Shown here piece after piece: positions 59,577-64,000 of a stretch of DNA of 64,000 nt; the stretch's first letter is position 1, and each line of letters opens with the position of its first letter. Location: NCBI RefSeq assembly GCF_016722965.1, contig NZ_JAEQNB010000002.1:62001-126000 (forward strand). Reading direction: 5' to 3'. Both the position numbers and the translations under genes were made by a program. The notes below the pieces were generated by a model that was not told where the DNA came from, searched no databases, and saw nothing but the letters and a program-made list of their open reading frames with translations. The DNA comes from Tumebacillus amylolyticus. Lineage in GTDB: Bacteria; Bacillota; Bacilli; Tumebacillales; Tumebacillaceae.

Positions 59577-59619
59577 TGCAAAAAAGCGTCCGGCCCTCGT
59601 CGGGACCAGACGCTTTTTG
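59577..59619 (-). terminator. intrinsic terminator after pepF
   Basis: AAAAAGCGTC / GACGCTTTTT outer stem with a looser inner part. Confidence 0.78.
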
Positions 59620-59629
59620 TTCACAAATC

Positions 59630-61435
59630 CTACTTCTCCAGCAAGTTCTCCAACTCTTCCAATCTCTCGCGGAACACGCTCAGCGCGTCGACGATCGGTT
59701 TCGGCGAAGACATGTCGACGCCGGCCCCTTTCAAGAGATCGATCGGGTCTTGCGAAGAACCGCCGCGCAAGAAGTTCAGGTAGCGCTCGACAGCCGGAGC
59801 ACCCTCCGTGCGAATCTGCTTGGACAGCGCCATCGCCGCAGCGAAGCCCGTTGCGTACTTGTACACGTAGAACGCGTTGTAGAAGTGCGGGATGCGCGAC
59901 CATTCGTTTTTCAACTCATCGTCGAGCACCAGTGCCGGGCCGTAGTAGTCGGCGTTCAACTGGCCGTAGTAGTCGCGCATGATGTCGGCGGTCAACGGCT
60001 CGCCTCCTTCGACTTTCTCGTGCGCAAACTTCTCGAACTCCGCAAACATCGTCTGACGGAACATCGTTTGACGGAACTGCTCCAAGGAGTGGTTCAGCAG
60101 GTACGCCCGTTCCTTTTTGTCGGTCGTTTCTTCGAGCAGTTTCTCAAGCAGCAGGTTCTCGTTGAGCGTCGACGCCACTTCTGCGACGAAGATCTTGTAG
60201 TTGCCGTACACGAACGGCTGGGTTTGGTGCGTGTAGTACGAATGCAGAGAGTGACCCAACTCATGCACCAGCGTGAACAGGTCATCCAGCGTATCGGTGT
60301 AGTTCAGCAGGATGTACGGGTTGGACGTATACGTCCCCCACGAGTACGCCCCGCTGCGCTTGCCAACGTTCGGGTAGATGTCGATCCACTTGTCGGAAAA
60401 CGCTTTCTGCACGGTGTTCACATACTCTTCACCAAGCGGTTCCAACGCGTCGAGCGACATGCTCTTCGCTTTTTCGTACGGCATCTTCATGTCGACCGAT
60501 TCCACCATCGGCAAGAACAGGTCGTAGTAGTGCAGTTCCGGGACGTTCAGCACTTTTTTGCGCAGTTCCATATAGCGATGCATCGCGTCGTGGTTGTCGC
60601 GAACCGCTTTGATCAAGTTGTTGTAGACATCGACGCTTACGTTGTCGGGTGCCAGTTCCTTCTCCAAGGCGGAGTTGTACTTGTGAGCCTTCGCGTAGAA
60701 CACGTCTTTTTTCACCGCAGAGCTGTAGGAAGCGCTCAGCGTGTTGCGGAACTCGCCGTATGTACCGAACAGTCGCTTGAATACACGCTCACGAAGCACG
60801 CGGTCTTTGTTCTCCATCAACATGCGGTAGTTGCCTTCCGATACCTCATGCTTGTTGCCTTCGGAGTCCTCGACTTCGCCCCACTTCATGTCGGCGTTGG
60901 TCAGCATCGAGAAGATCGTGCTCGGAGCGTCCGTCACTTCCGAAGCGCGAGCCAGCAGATCCTCTTCCGCTTCGCTCAAGACATGCGCTTTGCCGCGCAT
61001 GATGCGATCGAGTACGACTTTGTAGAGACGCAGACCTTCGTTTTGTTCGAGGAAGCTCTTGATCGTCTCTTCAGACAAGCTGAGGACTTCCGGCGTGATG
61101 AAAGACACTGCCGCAGACCCGTTCGCCTCCAGCGAGTTGGCGCGATCGGCGAGGCCTTGGTAGTGCGAGTTCGCCGTGTCTTCATGCGAACGCATATGCG
61201 CGTAGGTGTAGACGTTGCCGATGACGCCTTCAAGTTCGTCGCTGAGTTTCAGCGCTTGAAGCATCGTGTCAGCCGATTCGCCGAGGCGGCCTTTGTAGGC
61301 TTCCAGCTTCGGGAACAAGGCTTGTGCTTTTTTGAAATCGGCTTCCCATTGGTCATCCGATTGGTACATCGAACTGAGGTCCCATTGGCTCTCTGCATCG
61401 ATGTCTGCTCGTCTCTTCATCGGTGTCGTACTCAT
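59630..61435 (-). CDS. pepF: oligoendopeptidase F
   Basis: A 601-residue M3 family zinc peptidase. The zinc motif HELGHSLHS (HExxH) lies about residue 388 with the third ligand Glu in ATLNENLLLEKLL. The N-terminal half is helical and typical of PepF. It degrades short peptides in the cytoplasm. AAGGGGGA lies 11 or so bases ahead of the ATG. It follows the DUF3906-like gene by 21 bases. Confidence 0.94.
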   Translation of the reverse strand: MSTTPMKRRADIDAESQWDLSSMYQSDDQWEADFKKAQALFPKLEAYKGRLGESADTMLQALKLSDELEGVIGNVYTYAHMRSHEDTANSHYQGLADRANSLEANGSAAVSFITPEVLSLSEETIKSFLEQNEGLRLYKVVLDRIMRGKAHVLSEAEEDLLARASEVTDAPSTIFSMLTNADMKWGEVEDSEGNKHEVSEGNYRMLMENKDRVLRERVFKRLFGTYGEFRNTLSASYSSAVKKDVFYAKAHKYNSALEKELAPDNVSVDVYNNLIKAVRDNHDAMHRYMELRKKVLNVPELHYYDLFLPMVESVDMKMPYEKAKSMSLDALEPLGEEYVNTVQKAFSDKWIDIYPNVGKRSGAYSWGTYTSNPYILLNYTDTLDDLFTLVHELGHSLHSYYTHQTQPFVYGNYKIFVAEVASTLNENLLLEKLLEETTDKKERAYLLNHSLEQFRQTMFRQTMFAEFEKFAHEKVEGGEPLTADIMRDYYGQLNADYYGPALVLDDELKNEWSRIPHFYNAFYVYKYATGFAAAMALSKQIRTEGAPAVERYLNFLRGGSSQDPIDLLKGAGVDMSSPKPIVDALSVFRERLEELENLLEK

Positions 61436-61456
61436 GAAGTTCAGTTCCCCCTTGGC

Positions 61457-61660
61457 TTAACGTTCCAGAACGTAACCGCTGGCTTTCTCGGCTCGTTTTT
61501 TCTCAACAATCGCAATCTCGGTCACTTCGATGAAACCGAGTGCGCTTTTTTGCAACAGGTCGTCTGCCGCTGTGAACGCTTTCTCCTCGTCTTCGGCGAG
61601 AACGATCACGTGAGCATCCGGAAAGCCCTTGCCCTTGGCTTCCACCTTGTACAGATACAT
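61457..61660 (-). CDS. DUF3906-like small protein
   Basis: A 67-residue protein (MYLYKVEAKGKG start, VIVLAEDEEKAFTAADDLL, EVTEIAIVEKKRAEKASGYVL) that matches what I recall of DUF3906, a Bacillales family of unknown role. GGGAGGGA lies ahead of the ATG. It probably shares its transcript with pepF. Confidence 0.7.
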   Translation of the reverse strand: MYLYKVEAKGKGFPDAHVIVLAEDEEKAFTAADDLLQKSALGFIEVTEIAIVEKKRAEKASGYVLER

Positions 61661-61685
61661 GCAACGATCCCTCCCTGTTTCCCTT

Positions 61686-61694
61686 ATTATAGCA
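61686..61694 (-). promoter_or_regulatory. extended -10 promoter (TGCTATAAT) of the DUF3906-pepF unit
   Basis: Perfect TGnTATAAT on the minus strand, shortly after the plsY terminator T-tract. Confidence 0.65.
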
Positions 61695-61701
61695 TATCAA
61701 G

Positions 61702-61741
61702 AAAAAAAGCCCCATCACGCCATTGCGTGCGGGGCTTGGTT
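61702..61741 (-). terminator. intrinsic terminator after plsY
   Basis: AAGCCCC / GGGGCTT outer stem and ACGC / GCGT inner stem, then T7. Confidence 0.8.
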
Positions 61742-61750
61742 CTCGGTGCG

Positions 61751-62335
61751 TCAAATCCACGAAACTTTGCGCTCGGTGCCGTTCAAGATGCGCTCGATGT
61801 TCTGGCGATGCAAGTAGATAATGAACACGACCAGCAGGAACGTTGCGAACGTCAGCGGTTTGTCACCCCAGAGGATCGCGTATGTATGAACCCAGATCAC
61901 GCCGACGATCGACGAGAGCGAGACATACTTCGTGAGGTACAAGGTGAGGACGAAAAGTACCAGCGCCGTCAACACGCACAGCGGGGAGACAAAAAGCAAA
62001 ACTCCCGCAGATGTCGCCACTGCTTTGCCGCCGCGGAATCCTGCAAAAATCGGATAGCAATGCCCGATCACAGCCGGGATGCCGGCGACCAGTGCGTATT
62101 CAACCCCCACGCCCGAAAGCATCGGAAGTGCGGCAGCCAGAGCGCCTTTGAGAATGTCTGCAGACATAACGATGATGCCGGCCGTCTTGCCCAGTGAACG
62201 AAACGCATTGGTGCCACCGAGGTTGCCGCTGCCGTGTTCGCGAGGGTCGATGCCGAATCCGACCTTGCCCACGATCAACGCAGACGGAATGGAGCCGATG
62301 AGGTACCCCAAGAGTATCAAGATGATAATTGACAT
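61751..62335 (-). CDS. plsY: glycerol-3-phosphate acyltransferase PlsY
   Basis: A 194-residue membrane protein with five helices and the PlsY motifs GSIPSALIVGK, GSGNLGGTNAFRSLGK and the loop AGFRGGKAVATSAG. It uses acyl-phosphate to acylate glycerol 3-phosphate, the first step of phospholipid synthesis. GGAGGACATC lies ahead of ATG 62335. Monocistronic. Confidence 0.94.
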   Translation of the reverse strand: MSIIILILLGYLIGSIPSALIVGKVGFGIDPREHGSGNLGGTNAFRSLGKTAGIIVMSADILKGALAAALPMLSGVGVEYALVAGIPAVIGHCYPIFAGFRGGKAVATSAGVLLFVSPLCVLTALVLFVLTLYLTKYVSLSSIVGVIWVHTYAILWGDKPLTFATFLLVVFIIYLHRQNIERILNGTERKVSWI

Positions 62336-62381
62336 AAATTGATGTCCTCCTCATGCATGAAAGACGAAGATGTGTTCTCTC

Positions 62382-62390
62382 ATTGTAACA
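62382..62390 (-). promoter_or_regulatory. extended -10 promoter (TGTTACAAT) of plsY
   Basis: TGnTACAAT directly after the T-tract of the upstream terminator. Confidence 0.55.
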
Positions 62391-62391
62391 C

Positions 62392-62422
62392 AAAAGGCGT
62401 CCAAGCAGAGTGCCCGGACGCC
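62392..62422 (-). terminator. intrinsic terminator after the NlpC/P60 gene
   Basis: GGCGTCC / GGACGCC hairpin and T4. Confidence 0.7.
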
Positions 62423-62445
62423 AACTTCTGTCATCTGAGGAAGAC

Positions 62446-63204
62446 TTATCGAACGCGCACGCCCGTTTGATACGCAGAAGCCCAGTAGGTGTTGGAAAGC
62501 TCCGCGATGTGAACGCCGTGAGTCTGATCGGCGTGAATGAAGCGACCATCGCCGAGATAGATCCCTGCGTGCGAAGTCGATTGCCCGCCGCAGGAGAAAA
62601 ATACGAGGTCACCGGGCTGTAGATTGGCGCGCGAGACCTGAATTCCGGCGCCGATCTGTTCATAGGTCGTGCGCGGCAGGGAGATGCCGCACTCTTGGAA
62701 GACATATTGGATGAATCCGGAACAATCGAATCCGCCCGGTGTGGTGCCGCCGAAGGCGTACGGCGAACCTTGGTACTTCACCGCCACCGCCGCGAGTTTG
62801 CCCGTCTGTGTCGCCGTCGCGCCTGACTGCCCTTGGTTTAGGATCGTCGGTGCGGGGTTCGACTCAGGAGCCGAGCGATTTGTGCTTTGCGTTTGTTGAG
62901 GTTTGGGAGCTTGAAGCAAACCTCCCCGCGAACTGAGTTTCGGAGGAGGGGGCGGCGGCGGAGCCTGCAGCCGTTTTTCCTCCAACAACACACGGAGATT
63001 GGTCACGCTCTCCATGAGTTCCGGTTCCTTCGGCGGCTCCCAAATCGGGACGGGCGGCGCAGCACTCACCGTCTTGCCAACCTCCGGCGGGAACGGTCGC
63101 TGGGCAACGGGAGCCGCGAGACCAATTGAGGCCTGCACCGACTGCTGCTCCCACAACAGCGAGGAGAAGAGTCCGATGAACAGTCCTTTTTTCCACTTCT
63201 GCAT
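62446..63204 (-). CDS. secreted NlpC/P60 family peptidoglycan hydrolase
   Basis: A 252-residue exported protein: signal peptide to about residue 26, a Pro/Gln-rich region of about 110 residues (including PPPPPPP), then the NlpC/P60 domain with Cys in FDCSGFIQYVF, His in SHAGIYLGDGRFIH and the third polar residue in the HADQTHGVHI strand. It cuts stem peptides in the wall. ATG 63204 has GGGAGG six bases ahead; ATG 63210 lies in that site. Confidence 0.88.
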   Translation of the reverse strand: MQKWKKGLFIGLFSSLLWEQQSVQASIGLAAPVAQRPFPPEVGKTVSAAPPVPIWEPPKEPELMESVTNLRVLLEEKRLQAPPPPPPPKLSSRGGLLQAPKPQQTQSTNRSAPESNPAPTILNQGQSGATATQTGKLAAVAVKYQGSPYAFGGTTPGGFDCSGFIQYVFQECGISLPRTTYEQIGAGIQVSRANLQPGDLVFFSCGGQSTSHAGIYLGDGRFIHADQTHGVHIAELSNTYWASAYQTGVRVR

Positions 63205-63296
63205 GATCATCCTCCCTCTTCGTCAATTCCAGTTGCCATAGTACCTTCTACCACTCTATTCCCGCTCTGCGGGTGCCCAAGCCTACAAATTTCAAT

Positions 63297-63337
63297 AAAA
63301 AAAAAAACGACCTCTCCCTCAGGAAAGGTCGTTTCTC
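63297..63337 (-). terminator. intrinsic terminator after the GNAT-like gene
   Basis: AAACGACCTcTCC / GGAaAGGTCGTTT hairpin and a long A/T run. Confidence 0.82.
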
Positions 63338-63693
63338 AGCACTTTGGATTCCTTTGCAAAAAACAGCAACCTCGTGCTGCGATGCTCTCGCGCGACGTTC
63401 TCCGCCTCAGCCAACAGCTTGAGGCGTACCTCCTCGCCCGATTCCCCGGCGTCGAGAGCCAAATTCTCGACAGCGGCAAACGGCAGGGTGCCGAACATCG
63501 GATCAAGACAGAGCGTGACAAAAAGCGTGCCGTCCACGCGTCCCTCCGTCTCATGCAAAAGCAAGAAATGATGCGGACTCTCCAAGATCTCCTCCACACG
63601 CGATGCGATCACGTGGACGGGAGCTCCCGGATTTGCAACTTCATAGAGCCGTTGCAAAGCCGCACGGTCTTCGGGTCTTGCTTGTCGTATCAA
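63319..63693 (-). CDS. short GNAT-like acetyltransferase
   Basis: A 124-residue protein with the start of a GNAT fold (MIRQARPEDRAALQRLYE, FLLLHETEGRVDGTLFVTLCLDPMF, FAAVENLALDAGESGEEVRLKLLAEAENVARE). The acetyl-CoA loop usually reads Q/RxxGxG/A; here the helix starts SGEEVRLKLL, so binding may be altered. The C terminus ends LRNDLS and overlaps the terminator. TTG 63693 with GGAG close ahead is the start. It follows greA by 20 bases. Confidence 0.65.
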   Translation of the reverse strand: MIRQARPEDRAALQRLYEVANPGAPVHVIASRVEEILESPHHFLLLHETEGRVDGTLFVTLCLDPMFGTLPFAAVENLALDAGESGEEVRLKLLAEAENVAREHRSTRLLFFAKESKVLRNDLS

Positions 63694-63713
63694 AAAGCTC
63701 CACTCCCTAAACG

Positions 63714-64000
63714 TTAGGCGATCTCGATGATTTCAAACTCCAATTGCCCACCGGGGGTGTTCACGGTAATGCGATCGCCGACTTGGCGGCCGATCAGCGA
63801 AGAGCCGAGCGGAGATTCGTTGGAGATCTTGCCGTCCAGCGGATCGGACTCGGTGGTCCCGACGATTTGGTACGTTTCCACATCGCCGTCCGGAACTTCC
63901 TTCAGCTTCACGGTGACGCCGATGGAAACGGACGAACGGTCTTCGGAGCCCGGCTCGATGATGCGGATGTTGCGCATCATTTTTTCCAATTGCACGATGC
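63714..64000 (-). CDS. greA: transcription elongation factor GreA, N-terminal part outside the window
   Basis: The C-terminal FKBP-like domain of GreA is seen: SVSIGVTVKLKEVPDGDVETYQIVGTTESDPLDGKISNESPLGSSLIGRQVGDRITVNTPGG is its standard layout (given in pieces: VTVKLKEVPDGDVETY, ISNESPLGSSLIGRQVGD). The frame is open to base 64000, so the coiled-coil domain that enters the polymerase channel lies beyond the edge. GreA stimulates transcript cleavage by stalled RNA polymerase. Confidence 0.92.
   Translation of the reverse strand, partial: IVQLEKMMRNIRIIEPGSEDRSSVSIGVTVKLKEVPDGDVETYQIVGTTESDPLDGKISNESPLGSSLIGRQVGDRITVNTPGGQLEFEIIEIA

Noticed and set aside
59576-62197. 873-residue open frame on the plus strand
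   Set aside because: Lies antisense to pepF, the DUF3906-like gene and plsY; its length comes from G+C-rich codon bias of those genes and the translation has no recognisable domain.
1-64000. Mobile elements, prophage, CRISPR array or tRNA genes
   Set aside because: No transposase, integrase, phage structural genes, spaced direct repeats or cloverleaf-like segments were seen.

Overview
The window (about 57% G+C by eye) looks like the chromosome of a spore-forming Bacillota of the Bacillales, and the content fits Alicyclobacillaceae such as Tumebacillus; that placement is inference. The signs are strong AGGAGG-type ribosome sites, frequent GTG and TTG starts, sporulation-linked genes (Spo0M, a YtvI-like protein), Bacillus-type families (YwhD, DUF3906, Spx/ArsC-like, SpeA, PlsY), and intrinsic hairpin terminators after almost every unit. 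I saw no rRNA, tRNA, insertion sequence, prophage or CRISPR array. Both ends cut genes: a membrane sensor on the left and greA on the right.

Layout. 1-5 kb: housekeeping enzymes on the minus strand (Cof-type phosphatase, HD phosphohydrolase, iron alcohol dehydrogenase, Bcp peroxiredoxin). 5-9 kb: two AI-2E-type membrane proteins flank a Spo0M with an unusual His-rich and acidic tail, followed by a lipoprotein. 9-14 kb: a stand-alone B12-binding protein with the CarH light-sensor motif W-x9-EH overlaps a PAS protein and converges on a CheB-CheR-PAS-histidine kinase fusion; this is the most likely new sensory system here. 14-20 kb: a four-gene run of glycosyltransferase, alkaline-phosphatase-like membrane protein and 2-oxoacid:ferredoxin oxidoreductase alpha and beta. 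20-25 kb: a LysM/3D cell-wall protein behind a ydaO-type c-di-AMP riboswitch, SpeA decarboxylase, YwhD, a haem-type membrane protein and a hydrolase. 25-31 kb: a tripartite tricarboxylate transporter (tctCBA) with a perfect cre site and a CitA/DcuS-like two-component system. 31-39 kb: TerC, MBL-fold and epimerase genes, an amino-acid ABC transporter, an M20 peptidase and a DMT exporter. 39-45 kb: M16 peptidase, Spx-like protein, a FabH paralogue behind a perfect palindrome, a CoA-binding/DsbA pair, and an S1-domain protein converging on a small alarmone synthetase. 45-49 kb: a secreted lamin-tail protein, an Xaa-Pro peptidase and a metallophosphoesterase. 50-54 kb: an FMN riboswitch controls a DMT transporter translationally coupled to a radical SAM protein; several small genes follow. 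54-64 kb: long-chain acyl-CoA synthetase, MFS transporter, galU-galE, PepF, PlsY, an NlpC/P60 hydrolase, a small GNAT-like protein and greA.

Regulation is unusually readable: two riboswitches, a cre site, several exact palindromes in promoters, and a recurring arrangement in which an extended -10 promoter sits directly after the T-tract of an upstream terminator.
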